A stretch of DNA of 64,000 bases from Paralithodes platypus (lineage: Eukaryota; Arthropoda; Malacostraca; Decapoda; Lithodidae). Below are positions 19,635 to 30,253 of the stretch, in pieces (within the stretch, counting starts at the first letter, position 1; the number at the start of each line of letters is the position of its first letter). Location: contig CM064519.1 in the NCBI GenBank assembly GCA_032716605.1, positions 21,254,348 through 21,318,347 of the forward strand, in the 5' to 3' direction. The notes under the pieces are model-generated. The model saw only the letters and a program-made list of their open reading frames with translations, did not search any database and was not told the origin of the DNA. Both the position numbers and the translations under genes were made by a program.

Positions 19635-19815
19635 TTACACTAGTTGTATTTGTGGGAGTGAGCATGCTCGTTAATTGCCGCCTCATAAGATATGTTTGTC
19701 ATACCGTGCTTTGAAACTATGCACTGATGGTGCAGACACAACTTCGGCTGGCAATTTGTTCCACCCACTAATCGAGTTGGTAAGAAAACTTTTACTTTTC
19801 AGATCAGATTTACTA

Positions 19816-20862
19816 TTAGGCACTTTCAGTTTGTAGCTGTGACCTCTTGTATATCTGAATTTGCTGTCCTCGTTTCCTTCTCTTTTCCAGTGTAGGTAGA
19901 TTCAATCTCTCGAGCCTCTCTTGGTACTCCAAATTTTCCAAATCTGGGATCATCCTCGTAGCTGCTCTCTGTACCCTCTCAATTTTGTGGATATGTTTCT
20001 TCATGTGAGGGGACCACACTACAGATGCATATTCCATCCTGGGTCTTATTATTGCCGTTATTATTTGTTTCATGGTGTTTTCATTAAGATAATTGAAAGA
20101 CATCCTGATATTTGCCAATAGTGCTAGTGATTCTCTCACTATCTTATTTATGTGGCTTTCTGGAGACATGTTATCCTTAAATTCTATCCCCAAGTCTTTT
20201 TCTTTTTCTGCTTTGGGAATCACTTCGTTTCCTAGTTTATAATCTTTTCTAGGTCTGTACTTGCTTTTACCCATTTCTAGAGTCTTCCATTTCCCTGCAT
20301 TGAACTCCATATTCCATTTGATGCTCCAATCATGGATCTTTTGTAAATCTGCTTGGAGCTCAAGGCAATCCTCCTGGGTTCTGATCGTTTTAAGCAGCTT
20401 AGCATCGTCCGCAAACATGCTCATGTAGCTTGTTAGTCCCTCAGGTAAGTCATTTACAAATATTAGAAACATGATTGGGGCTAGGACAGATCCTTGTGGT
20501 ACTCCACTCGTAATTTGAGTCCAGTTTGACGATTTCTCCCTTACTGTTGTTCTCATCTGTCTTCCGCTAAGGTAGCTCTCCATCCATTTCAGCAGTTTGT
20601 CTCCTACTTTTCCCTCATGTTTTAATTTCCACAGCAATCTCTTGTGTGGAACTTTGTCAAATGCCTTTTTAAAGTCTAGGTAGGCACAGTCTACCCATCC
20701 TTCCCTCTGGTCCACTGTGTCTATTACTCTAGAGTAAAAACTCAACAAGTTGCTTACACATGATCTGCCTCCTCGGAATCCAAATTGTCGGTCAGTAATT
20801 AATCTTTTGGATTCCAGGTAGTTCACCCATTTATCCCTTATTAATCCTTCCAGGATATTCAT
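19816..20862 (-). CDS. LINE-C RT palm to C-terminus
   Basis: 348 codons: RLITDRQFGFRGGRSCVSNL, CAYLDFKKAFDKVPHKRLLW, ITSGVPQGSVLAPIMFLIFV, SMFADDAKLLKTIRTQEDCL (catalytic FADD), IIRPRMEYASVVWSPHMKKH and QRAATRMIPDLENLEYQERL. It matches the plus-strand copy at 27130-29194. Open, but separated from the rest of ORF2 by a MITE and frameshifts. Confidence 0.85.
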   Translation of the reverse strand: MNILEGLIRDKWVNYLESKRLITDRQFGFRGGRSCVSNLLSFYSRVIDTVDQREGWVDCAYLDFKKAFDKVPHKRLLWKLKHEGKVGDKLLKWMESYLSGRQMRTTVREKSSNWTQITSGVPQGSVLAPIMFLIFVNDLPEGLTSYMSMFADDAKLLKTIRTQEDCLELQADLQKIHDWSIKWNMEFNAGKWKTLEMGKSKYRPRKDYKLGNEVIPKAEKEKDLGIEFKDNMSPESHINKIVRESLALLANIRMSFNYLNENTMKQIITAIIRPRMEYASVVWSPHMKKHIHKIERVQRAATRMIPDLENLEYQERLERLNLPTLEKRRKRGQQIQIYKRSQLQTESA

Positions 20863-20920
20863 GAGGATGCTTAATAGTGATACAGGTCTATAGTTCAGTG
20901 GTTTATCTCTGCTTCCTCCC

Positions 20921-21408
20921 TTAACCCTCCAGCCCCGGCTATGTATTATATATATATTCCCCGAAACCCGGGTGTTTTGGCCGAAAAACGTCTAGGCTAG
21001 GCTACTGTATATTTGTTAATCTGACTGCTTCCCGCATTCCCGCGCATCCCCAAGCGTAGCTGTGTTATTTACCTGTAGAATGGCGTTAAGTAGAGCTCTC
21101 TAAGTCAACTGGTTGAGTTGTGATGATGATTTCATTGGAGATAACTTTATGGCAAAAACAGCCACTTTACACTACTTTTCGATACTTAACAACAACATAC
21201 AGGCACACACGAACAAGCGACGCTCTCCTTCTTGTGGCCGGAGATGCGGGGCGTCGGTCCAGCCGGCTGTTGTTTACATGCGTCGGACCGACGCCTCGCA
21301 CACGAAGCTCACAGGCTTTCAACCACTGGGTGTTCAAGAGCCCTTCCGGGTACCTGTTATATGCTTTTTTATGGGCGTTCAAGAGCCCTTCCGTGGTGAG
21401 AGGGTTAA
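20921..21408. mobile_element. TTAA MITE, family Q, in LINE-C
   Basis: TTAA at 20921-20924 and 21405-21408; 488 bp; left end CCCTCCAGCCCCGGCTATG, right end CTTCCGTGGTGAGAGGG. It is nearly identical to the split copy at 23038-29517 (the two halves match 20921-21220 and 21210-21408). It interrupts LINE-C between the RT motifs RANIIPIF and the RDKPLNYRPVSLL region. Confidence 0.85.
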
Positions 21409-21630
21409 ATATAGGAATAATGTTTGCTCTTTTCCATTCTGTAGGTACTATCCCTGTGTCCAATGATTTGGTCATTATATCATATAATGGTATACTCAGT
21501 TCCTTGGCATTTTCTTTAATAATCCAGCCTGATACTCCGTCCGGTCCGGCGGCTTTGTTTGGATCCACCTTACTCATTACGTCTATGAGCTCTGCTCTGT
21601 TAAATGTGACTTCCGGCATTTCCTCTGTAC

Positions 21631-22328
21631 CTATCTCATTGTTTCTGGTGCAATGAATTCTCCTTCTTTTGTAAATACTGATGCAAAATTTCTATTTAGT
21701 TCTTCCGCAATTTCTGTATCCTCTTCTATGATTCTGTTTCCACTTTTAATCTTTACGATTGTGGCTTTTATCTTCCTTTTGCCGTTTACAAACTTGAAAA
21801 ACATTTTTGGATTCTTTTCATAGTTCTCCACTATCCCTTTCTCATGGTTTGCCTCTGACCTCCTCATTTCTGTGTATTTGTTTCTCTCCTCTTTATACTT
21901 TTGCCTGTTATCTTCCAAATCCCAGTTTCTTATCTTTTTCCAGGCTTTGTTTTTTGCTTCCTGTGCTTGCCTACATTCGCGGTTAAACCATTCTTTGCGA
22001 TTTCCTCTTTTTCTGTTATTAATGTACAGTACTTTGGGACAAAAGTTTTTATACCAGTATCATAGATCTCCATGAATGCCTTGAGTTTTTTATCTACCTC
22101 ACTTTCAGATAACACCTGATCCCAATTTTGTGACTTGAAAAAATCCTGTAGTCCTGCGAAATCGGTTCTGGAATACATCCAGTGATTTTCCTTGCGCTTT
22201 TCCCTTTCCTTGGGTAGATTATGCTTCAATAGTAGGTCTATGTCGAGAACTGCATGGTCGCTTTTTCCTAGTGGGCATAGGTACTGAATACTTTGAACCT
22301 CCTCCCTTCTTGTGAAGAGAAGGTCCAA
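21631..22328 (-). pseudogene. LINE-C endonuclease end and linker
   Basis: 22328-21930 encodes LDLLFTRREEV-like MDLLFTRREEVQSIQYLCPL and GKSDHAVLDIDLLLKHN, the last APE-endonuclease motif. 21918-21631 encodes the coil-like linker DNRQKYKEERNKYTEMRRSE, KNPKMFFKFVNGKRK and NRNFASVFTKEGEF, typical of the segment before RT. A frameshift separates the two. Confidence 0.8.
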
Positions 22329-22390
22329 TCTAGCTGGTTGATCACTTCCCCTTACTCTTGTTGACTCTTTTACATGTTGGTATGTTGGTG

Positions 22391-22760
22391 TTGTACTGGA
22401 TACTGGATGTTCTACAACTGTGTGTGGATCGGAATGGATTGAAAATTACATTCATGAGTTAAGTGATTATGAAAAAGCTCAAATTACCGAAGGCACTTCA
22501 ACTTCGACTTTTACATTTGCGGATGGAGCCACAGTGCCATCGATGGAGCGAGTGACCTTGCCATGCCGGGTGGGCAATGCGCGTGCGACTATCGTGACGG
22601 ATGTGGTAGAGTGTAACGTTCCTTTGCTTTTGAGTAAAAAGTCAATGAAAAAGGCGAAAATGGTGTTGGATTTTGAGACGGACATGGTGAGAGTTTGTGG
22701 ACAAGACATTCGTTTGGAGTCTACGTCATCGGGACACTATCTGTTGCCCATTTCGTTCTG
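22391..22760 (+). pseudogene. Copia protease
   Basis: It encodes VVLDTGCSTTVCGSEWIENY with the aspartic protease DTG triad, then GTSTSTFTFADGATVPSMER and ECNVPLLLSKKSMKKAKMVL (the LLS-KKAM-K pattern of Copia proteases), ending HYLLPI. The domain itself looks intact; the polyprotein is broken by LINE-C upstream. It would process Gag-Pol. Confidence 0.85.
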
Positions 22761-22782
22761 ACTGGGCCAGAAATCCAGTAGG

Positions 22783-23037
22783 ATGATTACACTGGCATCG
22801 TTAGAAACCGGTGGAAAAGGAACTGCATTGAAGCTTCATAGACAGTTTGGTCACCCTACGTCGGCTAAGCTATTGAAACTTGTGAAGGATGCGGGAATTA
22901 ACAATGCTGACTTGGAACGGTCAATAAGTGAAGTGTCTGAAAACTGTGAAGTTTGTTGCAAATTCAAGAAGGTTAGGCCTCGTCCTATGGTGTGCCTGCC
23001 TATGGCGAATAAATTTAATGAGACTGTGGCTATGGAC
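22783..23037 (+). pseudogene. Copia GAG-pre-integrase zinc-binding domain
   Basis: It encodes LHRQFGHPTSAKLLKLVKDA and ISEVSENCEVCCKFKKVRPR, giving the H-x3-H-xn-C-x2-C zinc site that starts Copia integrase, then FNETVAMDL. It is cut at 23038 by a TTAA MITE. The integrase core follows at 29518. Confidence 0.85.
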
Positions 23038-23387
23038 TTAACCCTCCAGCCCCGGCTATGTATTATATATATATTCCTCGAAACCCGGGTGTTTTGGCCG
23101 AAAAACGTCTAGGCTAGGCTACCGTATATTCGTTAATCAGACTGCTTCCCGCATTCCCGCACATCCCCAAGCGTAGCCGTGTTATTTACCTGTAGAATGG
23201 CATTAAGTAGAGCTCTCTAAGTCAACTGGTTGAGTTGTGATGATGATTTCATTGGAGATAACTTTATGGCCGAAACAGCCACTTTACACTACTTTTCGAT
23301 ACTTAACAACAACATACAGGCACACAGGGAAGGGATGGAGGAGGAGGTGAACCTGGTAGGAGGCAGAGAGGGAAGAGAAACAAGGAG

Positions 23388-24130
23388 GTGGATTCAAATA
23401 TACTGTGCTACTACACTAATATAGATGGAATAAACAGTAAAAAGGTAGAGTTAGATGATATATTAAGAAAAGATCAACCACAGATAGTCTGTTTGACGGA
23501 GACAAAGCTGAACCAGGACTTTGACAGCAACATAGTGTTTAGTGAAGGATATAATATATGGAGATATGATAGGAAGGGTAAAAGGGGAGGTGGAGTGGCA
23601 GTATTAGTTAAGAACCCTATGACAGCAAAGCACGTGGAGTTAAATAATGATAAGGCAGAAATAATGGCAGTTGAACTCAATGATATAGAAGGAAAAAAGC
23701 TAGACATAGCAGTAGCTTACATGCCACCAAAGACCAGAGCATGGAGGGAGTTGGAGTTTGAGGAGATGGTAGAGGATATGATTCAGTCGTTGAGAAGATT
23801 GCTTTTAAGGAAAAATCAATTGATCTTGGTAGGAGATTTCAACTGTAGTGAGGTTGATTGGGAATCGGGAGATGCAGGGCCAAATCAGAGATCTTGGGGA
23901 AGTCGGCTAGTGGAGTTGGTTACGGAAAATGTACTTGCACAACATGTGAAGGAAAATACAAGAATGAGGGGTAATAACGAACCTTCTAAACTCGATCTGA
24001 TTTTTACAAAGGATCCTCACGAAATTGGTGATATAAACTATCTATGTCCTGTAGGTAAAAGTGATCACCTATTACTAAAATGGAAGTTGACCTCGAGTAA
24101 TGCCAATAGATTAGACAATAGCTACATAAA
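23388..24130 (+). CDS. LINE-C APE-type endonuclease
   Basis: It encodes YTNIDGINSKKVELDDILRK, QIVCLTETKLNQDFDS, RGGGVAVLVKN, AVAYMPPKTRAWRELEFEEM, LILVGDFNCSEVDWESGDAG, KLDLIFTKDP and PVGKSDHLLLKW. All APE-endonuclease signature positions are visible (N, E of ETK, Y, D and N of GDFN, SDH). It is open until the LINE-J insertion after RLNYS at about 24148. Confidence 0.85.
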
Positions 24131-24147
24131 TGACAGATTAAATTATA

Positions 24148-24148
24148 G

Positions 24149-24195
<47 letters not shown>
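24148..24195. repeat. (GTT)n microsatellite, tail of LINE-J copy 2
   Basis: Sixteen GTT units, which on the minus strand form an (AAC)n tail directly after the GLFGQAA stop of LINE-J. Confidence 0.9.
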
Positions 24196-24197
24196 CC

Positions 24198-25058
24198 CTA
24201 AGCTGCCTGGCCGAACAGCCCCGAGTCCCTGAGAAAGGCCATGGCCACGATCGGGCTTTCCCACAGAGCTCTCATTGAGTGTAGATTGTGTTGTTGGCGT
24301 AAGTGGTTGTGTGAAATGCAGTCTTCTATGATGTGTTTAATGGTATGGGGTGCTGTGTTACATCCCGGGCAGGCGTCGACAACGGAGTCATCCAGTCTCT
24401 TCTGATAGCTCAGGAGAGGTGGATGGTGTCCGCATCTCAGCCTGGCCAGGTGGACTCTGTCCTCGCGAGGAAGGGAGGATTCGGAAGGATGGATTTCGGG
24501 AGGTCGTGCATGCAGCTGCGTGTTGTCTGTGAGTGAGTGGATGGATCGGTGAGAGATATGAGTATGGATGTGCTTCTGGAAGTTGGTTCGGGGTGGGCAG
24601 GGAGGGAGAGAGGACAATAATTGTGTGTGATACCGTGTGCTGGGTGTTGTTTTGATATTTCTTGGTGTCTGTGGGTGTGTTGCCATGTAGTTTAGTGGGT
24701 GGTCTTGGTTCGTGGAGGCTGCTGCCAGGAATTGAGTGCCTCTCATGTCCAGATGGTCTTTGACTTTGAGAATTTTGGTTTCTTGATGTAGGTGATCTGT
24801 GGGTGAAGTAGCTGTGCAGCCTGTAATGATCTTCAGGGCTTTGTTTTGAATAGTCTGTAAGGTCTTATGATGAGTTTCAGCTAGGTTAGAAGCCCAGGCT
24901 GGGCTTGCGTATTCCATCACTGATCTTATGTATTGTTTATATACTGTGGTGGTAGTTTCTTTGTTGTGTCCAAATTTTGTGTGAGCAAGTGACCTGAGGG
25001 CGTTAAGTCTGGGTGTCAGTTTCTTTTTAATGTTTGTGGTGTGCTGTTTGAATGTCAT
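24198..25058 (-). CDS. LINE-J ORF2 C-terminal region, open
   Basis: 286 codons: RSVMEYASPAWASNLAETHH, LQTIQNKALKIITGCTATSP, HLDMRGTQFLAAASTNQDHP, VHLARLRCGHHPPLLSYQKR, ACPGCNTAPHTIKHIIEDC and a final RDSGLFGQAA. The CCHC-like motif near the end is a Jockey-clade feature. A frameshift near 25065 separates it from the RT. Confidence 0.85.
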   Translation of the reverse strand: MTFKQHTTNIKKKLTPRLNALRSLAHTKFGHNKETTTTVYKQYIRSVMEYASPAWASNLAETHHKTLQTIQNKALKIITGCTATSPTDHLHQETKILKVKDHLDMRGTQFLAAASTNQDHPLNYMATHPQTPRNIKTTPSTRYHTQLLSSLPPCPPRTNFQKHIHTHISHRSIHSLTDNTQLHARPPEIHPSESSLPREDRVHLARLRCGHHPPLLSYQKRLDDSVVDACPGCNTAPHTIKHIIEDCISHNHLRQQHNLHSMRALWESPIVAMAFLRDSGLFGQAA

Positions 25059-25078
25059 ATGAGTATCATATGTTACTC

Positions 25079-25750
25079 CTAGGATTTTGGGTGTGTGTGT
25101 GTATGTGTTAGGGGTGTGTTGTTTATGGTGAGTTGAGGGATGTATTCATGTTCTCCTGTCCAACTTGTGAGCAGGGTTGCGGTGGATTTGGCTGGGGCTA
25201 GATTAAGTCTGTTTGTAGTGCACCAACCATGTAGTGTGTTGAGATGGGGTTGAAGGAGATCTGTTGATCTTTTTGGGTCATGGTGTGTGCATGTGAGTGT
25301 TATGTCATCTGCATAGGAGGCTAAGTTTATTTGGGGCGTATTGGGTGTAGTTATATCGTGCATGTACAGATTTAAGAGTGCGGGCGATAGGACGGATCCT
25401 TGTGGGACTCCGTTTGGAAAGTTTCTGATTTTAGATGACTGACCGGCAAAAGATACGTGTGCACATCTGCCTGCTAGGAAGTTGGCCAGCCACCTTTTTG
25501 TGTTGTTGTGCATGTTTGTGTTGTAGATTTTGTTTGTTAGGTTGTGGCGAGGGATGGCATCGAAGGCTTTACTAATGTCGAGTGTGGCTAATAGTGATCT
25601 GTGTGGTGGTCTAGCTGAGTTGATGCCGTCGAAAGCTCTTTGTGTAAGGTCTGTGAGAAGAGTGTTTGTGGAGTGCAGTGGCCTAAAGCCATGTTGTGTT
25701 GGAGCTAGGGGTAGGTCAGGTGTAATTAGTTGTAATACTAGGCATTCCAT
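25079..25750 (-). pseudogene. LINE-J reverse transcriptase palm
   Basis: It encodes PTQHGFRPLHSTNTLLTDLT, LLATLDISKAFDAIPRHNLT, NFPNGVPQGSVLSPALLNLY, NLASYADDITLTCTHHDPKR (YADD box) and WCTTNRLNLAPAKSTATLLT. The RT motifs are intact over 223 codons. It is joined to the C-terminus in another frame. Confidence 0.85.
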
Positions 25751-26315
25751 GACTTTGGAGGGGGAGCAAAGAAGTGTGATGGGGCGGTGCGAGGAGGGTA
25801 GCGTGGCGTCTTTGTTGGGTTTGGGGAATGTGATGATGATACCATGCTTCCAAATGTCTGGTATTGTGTTGTGTGAATAGCTGTAGTTTGATATGTTAGT
25901 GAGTGCTTGTATGCCTTGTGGTCCCAGGTGTCTGAGGTGTATGTTGCTTATGTTGTCTAGGCCACAGGCGGGTGAGTGCTTGAGATTGTTGATGATATGC
26001 TTTGTCTGGTGATTGGTGAAGGGTGTATAGTCAGGGTCTGTGGGGAATTGTCTCTTACGTCGGATGACACGTCGGTCGTCTTTGTGAGGTTTTAGGTGGC
26101 TGACATGTGAAAAGTGATTGATGAGAGTGTTTGCTTGTTGTTTACATGAAGGAGTAGAGTCTGTTGTTGTGATTGCAGCATGTGATTGTGTTGTGTTGCT
26201 GTTGGAAAGTGTGATGCTGTTTAGTGTTTTGTAGAGTTTTTTGGGGTTTGTTTTGTGATCAAGTGTTTGTAGGAAGTTATTCCAATTTAGTTTTTGTTGT
26301 TCTTGTATTTTGTTG

Positions 26316-27120
26316 TTAGTTTGGGTGTTGAGTGCTTGAATTTGTTGTGTGATGTCTTGTGTGGGGTGCTGGGGAGTGTTTCAGTATGTCGCGTTGTCTG
26401 ATGAGGTTTTGAATTTCTGGTGTGAAGTTGGGGTTGTGTCTTTTCCTGTTACCTCTTGGAATGTGTTTCTTGTCAGCGTTTTGGATAGTTTTATTGAGTA
26501 TGTGTACAGCATTGTTGATGTTAGTGATGGGTGTACTGTTTAGAGTTGTGAAGTGTTGTTCTGTCTCATTTGTGAATGCTTCCCAGTTAGCTCTTTTATA
26601 ATTGGTGTATGTGTGTTTGTGGCTAGCTTGGGTGAGTCTGGTTTTGGTGGTGATAATGATCGGGAGGTGGTCAGAGCCTAAGGTTCTGACCACCCTCCAG
26701 GATGTTGTGGGGGCGAGTTCTGGGGAGCAAAAGGTGATGTCAGGAGATGATGGGTTATAGAGGGCTTGGTGAGGAATATGGGTATGTTGATGGATGTCGT
26801 TAAGGATGATGAGGTTATCGGTTTGGTTTTGTAGTGCCAGCCCTCTGTCTGTGTCGGGGTTGTCGACAAACCAGGCCGACGTCTTGGCGTTGAAGTCACC
26901 ACCCAGGATGATGTGTGGGGTGTGTGGGGTGTTTGTGATGTGTTGTAAGTGTGGTCTGTATTCATTTGGTACTGTAGGGGATGTTTGGGGAGGGATGTAT
27001 ATGTTTATGATGGTTATGTTGGAGTTGTTGCCAGTGCGTATTTTAATTGATTGTATTTCTGTTGTGTTATCATTTGGGGGGAGGAGGGATTTGGTTTGTA
27101 CACTGGTTACTATGTATGAT
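26316..27120 (-). pseudogene. LINE-J endonuclease (partial)
   Basis: Fragments in two frames: about 26965-26678 includes the stretch preceding a shifted LGGDFNAK-type motif and DNPDTDRGLALQNQTD in an adjacent frame; 26693-26316 encodes TLGSDHLPIIITTKTRLTQA and RGNRKRHNPNFTPEIQNLIR. The SDHLPI motif closes the APE-endonuclease domain. N-terminal motifs are lost. Confidence 0.75.
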
Positions 27121-27129
27121 ATGTATGAT

Positions 27130-28686
27130 ATTTTATAGTAAAGCTGATTATGTATCCTTGAAAAGATATTTAGAGGGAGTAGATTGGGATCTTATTTTTA
27201 AGGAACAGGACGTACAAGGTAAATATAGTAGATTCCTCGAAATTTATAGAGTAGGAACCAATCTGTTTGTCCCAAAATATAAAACTGGAAATTTTACTAA
27301 GCAGAAAGATTGGTTTAATTTGAAATGCAAAAGAGCTTTGGGTAGGCGTGATGCAGCTTGGGCTAGATTAAGAAGAATGAACACTGAGAGTAATCGGAAT
27401 AAATATAAACAGGAGAGAAATAGATATGTTAACATAATTAGGCAAGTTAAAATGAACTATGAGAAGAACATAGTAAATAAATGTGAAAGTGACCCTAGAT
27501 TATTTTATAAATATATAAACAGTAAGTTGAAGGTAAAGAAACAAATTACTAAATTAAGAGTTGATGCTAGGACGTATGAAAATGTATCGGACATGTGTGA
27601 GGTAATGAATAACAAATTGGGGTCAGTTTTTACTAGAGAGGAAGGTTTTGACGAACCACAGGCGGGAGTACTGGAGAGTGGTCTTAGTAAGATTGAAATA
27701 ACTAGAGATGAGCTGTTAACTGCGATGAGAGGACTTGAAGTAAGGAAAGCTATGGGACCGGATGAAGTGTCTGCCTGGGTTTTAATGGAGTGTGCAGAAC
27801 AATTAGTGGAGCCAGTGAGGGACATAATTGAAGCTTCCTTAGATAAAGGACAGGTTCCTGTTGAATGGAAAAGAGCAAATATCATCCCGATATACAAGAA
27901 TGGAAACCCTGAGGACCCTCTAAACTATAGACCAGTTTCACTTACTAGTATTGTATGCAAGATTTGTGAAAAGCTAATTAGGAAGAGATGGATGAAAATG
28001 TTGGAGAGAAAGAAGATAATAACCCCAAAGCAATTTGGATTCAGAGAAGGGACATCTTGTGTTACCAGTTTGCTATGTTATTACAGTAGGGTGATAGATG
28101 TACTCCAAGAAAGAGGCGGATGGGTGGACTGTGTCTACTTAGACCTTTCCAAAGCATTCGATAAGGTACCACATAAGAGATTGTTATCTAAGCTTGAGAC
28201 GCTAGGATGTGTCAGGGGGAGTTTGCTGAAATGGATGGAGAGCTATCTAACAGATAGGGAAATGAGGACCAACATTAGAGGAACTTCCTCATCGTGGCGG
28301 AAAGTTGAGAGTGGTGTGCCACAGGGATCTGTGTTGGCACCTCTCATGTTCCTTATGTACGTGAATGACCTGCCGATAGGCATAAATTCCTACATGTCAA
28401 TGTTTGCAGACGACGTAAAAATAATGAGACAAATAACAAATAAAAGTAGTTGTGAGGAGCTGCAAGGGGATTTAGATAGAATATATGAATGGAGCACCAA
28501 GTGGAAAATGAAATTTAATATAAGTAAATGCCATGTGTTAAATATGGGAAGAAGTGTGAATAGACCAAATTGGGAGTACAGGATGGGAGATAATATAATT
28601 AGCAAGGCCGAAAAAGAAAAGGATTTAGGGTTGATTATACAAGATAATTTGTCGCCAGAGAAACATATTAACAAGCTCTTTAGCTG
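27130..28686 (+). CDS. LINE-C linker and reverse transcriptase
   Basis: From FYSKADYVSLKRYLEG through KGQVPVEWKRANIIPIYKNG, PLNYRPVSLTSIVCKICEKL, PKQFGFREGTSCVTSLLCYY, VYLDLSKAFDKVPHKRLLSK, VESGVPQGSVLAPLMFLMYV and SMFADDVKIMRQITNKSSCE to SPEKHINKLFS and a stop (TGA) at about 28684. The frame continues after the stop at 28688, so one nonsense mutation splits an otherwise open ORF2. RT domain complete. Confidence 0.9.
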
Positions 28687-28687
28687 A

Positions 28688-29194
28688 ATGTATGCAATGG
28701 CCGGGAATATGAAAGTTGCTCTGAACTACTTGGATGAGACCATGGTAGCGAAAATTATGAAGAGTATGATTAGACCAAGATTGGAGTATGCAGCAGTGGT
28801 GTGGTCCCCGCATCTAATGAAGCATATTCACAAGTTAGAAAGAATCCAGAGAGCAGTTACTAGATTGGTTCCAAGTCTCAGAGAACTGCCATATGAAGGG
28901 AGGCTAGACAAATTAAATCTACCAAGTTTAAAAGAGAGGAGAGAGAGGGGAGACATGATAATGATGTACAAATGCACCCGGGGGCTGGAGAGGCTGGATA
29001 GGGAGGATATGTTAATTATGGATACAGGAATAACTAGAGGCCACGGCTACAAAGTAAAAAGACCTACCTGCAAGAACGATATCAGGAAGTTTAGCTTCCC
29101 CTATAGATGTATTGACAAATGGAATGGGCTGGAGGAGGAGGTGGTAGGGGCAAGGGACATCCATATTTTCAAGAAAAAATTGGATAAAAAGTAG
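28688..29194 (+). CDS. LINE-C ORF2 C-terminus
   Basis: 168 codons in the same frame as the RT ORF, past a single TGA: MIRPRLEYAAVVWSPHLMKH, RIQRAVTRLVPSLRELPYEG, LKERRERGDMIMMYKCTRGL and FSFPYRCIDKWNGLEEEVVG. This is the CR1-type end region. A 53 bp segment coding GARDIHIFKKKLDKK is duplicated just past the stop (29195-29256). Confidence 0.85.
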   Translation: MYAMAGNMKVALNYLDETMVAKIMKSMIRPRLEYAAVVWSPHLMKHIHKLERIQRAVTRLVPSLRELPYEGRLDKLNLPSLKERRERGDMIMMYKCTRGLERLDREDMLIMDTGITRGHGYKVKRPTCKNDIRKFSFPYRCIDKWNGLEEEVVGARDIHIFKKKLDKK

Positions 29195-29517
29195 ACTGGA
29201 GGTGGTAGGGGCAAGGAACATCCATATTTTCAAGAAAAAATTGGATAAAAAGTAGACTGAGAGACGGGACAACACGAGCTTAGCTCAACTCCTGTAAACT
29301 ACAATTAGGTAAATACACGAACAAGCGACGCTCTCCTTCTTGTGGCCGGAGATGCGGGGCGTCGGTCCAGCCGGCTGTTGTTTACATGCGTCGGACCGAC
29401 GCCTCGCACACGAAGCTCACAGGCTTTCAACCACTGGGCGTTCAAGAGCCCTTCCGGGTACCTGTTATATGCTTTTTTATGGGCGTTCAAGAGCCCTTCC
29501 GTGGTGAGAGGGTTTAA

Positions 29518-30253
29518 AGGTTTGGGGGAGACAGTATTTTTTGGTTATGGTTGACTTGGCCACAAGATATTGCAGTGCGGTAGTAATTAATGATAAGTGT
29601 GCCTCTACCATCCTTCATGGAGTGTTTCATAGCTGGATTACTGTATTTGGCCCACCAAGGAAGTTTCTTTCCGATAATGGGGGTGAATTTAACAATGCTG
29701 ATATGCGTACGCTTGGTGAGGCTTTTAACATAAGGATTATGGCCACAGCTGCTGAGAGCCCTTGGAGTAATGAGGTTTGTGAACGTAAGAATGCGGTGAT
29801 AGGTGATACTGTGAGGAAAATCATGGCAGATACACGTTGTAACTTAGAGGTGGCTTTGGCTTGTGTTCTGCGAGGAATGCCCTTACGAACTATCCGGGCT
29901 TCTCGCCTAACCAGCTTGTTTTTGGCTACAACCCTGTGTTTCCTAGTGTCTGGGCCAATGATCCTCCTGCGTTGGGGACGCCTCCAACCTGCATTGTGAG
30001 AGATAACCTGAATGCTCTTCACACGGCGAGACAGGAATTTCTGAGGATAGAATCCTGTGAGCGGTTGACCAGGGCTTTGCGGCACAACGTGCGCCCGAGT
30101 GATTCGAACATTGTACAGAATGGTGATGACGTATTTTATAAGAGAAATGACGGTCATGAGTGGCACGGCCCTGGTATCGTAATCGGCAGAGATGGGAAGC
30201 AAGTTTTGGTAAGACACGGGGGCATCTATGTCAGGGCTCACGAGTGTCTATAG
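29518..30253 (+). pseudogene. Copia integrase core and C-terminal region, frameshifted
   Basis: It encodes FLVMVDLATRYCSAVVINDK, FGPPRKFLSDNGGEFNNADM and TAAESPWSNEVCERKNAVIG, giving the D, D-(35)-E catalytic triad (D of VDLATRY, D of SDNGGEF, E of NEVCERKN). At about 29870 an indel changes frame; ALTNYPGFSPNQLVFGYNP (Copia type) and DGHEWHGPGIVIGRDGKQVL follow at 29861-30253. A second shift near 30250 separates it from RT. The integrase would have made the 5 bp ATGAG duplication. Confidence 0.85.

Larger units (their letters stand above)
19635..22390 (-). mobile_element. LINE-C (CR1-like), 5'-truncated, inserted before the Copia protease
   Basis: Minus-strand order: endonuclease end (22328-21930), linker (21918-21631), RT start (21619-21409), a TTAA MITE (20921-21408), then RT and C-terminus (20862-19816). 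The 3' end is near TACTTACACTAGTTGTATTT, an inverse of the CAACTAGGTAAATA type tail seen in the plus-strand copy. Several frameshifts; inactive. Confidence 0.85.
24148..27129 (-). mobile_element. LINE-J copy 2 (Jockey-like), nested in LINE-C
   Basis: It runs from a partial endonuclease (27120-26316) through RT (25750-25079) to the C-terminus (25058-24198). The target is AATTATAG/TAAAGC of LINE-C: left flank AATTATAG, right flank TTTTATAGTAAAGC, suggesting a TATAG-type duplication. It is the longest LINE-J copy in the window; 5'-truncated in the endonuclease. Confidence 0.85.
23327..29315 (+). mobile_element. LINE-C (CR1-like), plus-strand copy carrying a nested LINE-J
   Basis: It starts in or before the endonuclease and ends in CTACAATTAGGTAAATACAC, the tail of the family. 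It is flanked by a short CAC-type duplication from GGCACACACGAAC in the MITE. LINE-J is inserted between its endonuclease and RT. No ORF1 is present, so the copy is 5'-truncated. Confidence 0.85.
23038..29517. mobile_element. TTAA MITE, family Q, split by LINE-C
   Basis: TTAA at 23038-23041 and 29514-29517. The parts 23038-23326 and about 29316-29517 align to the uninterrupted copy at 20921-21408 with only scattered differences. The two sides of the Copia integrase join in frame around one TTAA (MDL then KVWGRQYFLVMVDLATRY). Confidence 0.85.

Noticed and set aside
23991..24278. Poly-Cys (or poly-Asn) stretch in ORFs across 24148-24195
   Set aside because: It is translation of the (GTT)n LINE-J tail, not a protein repeat.
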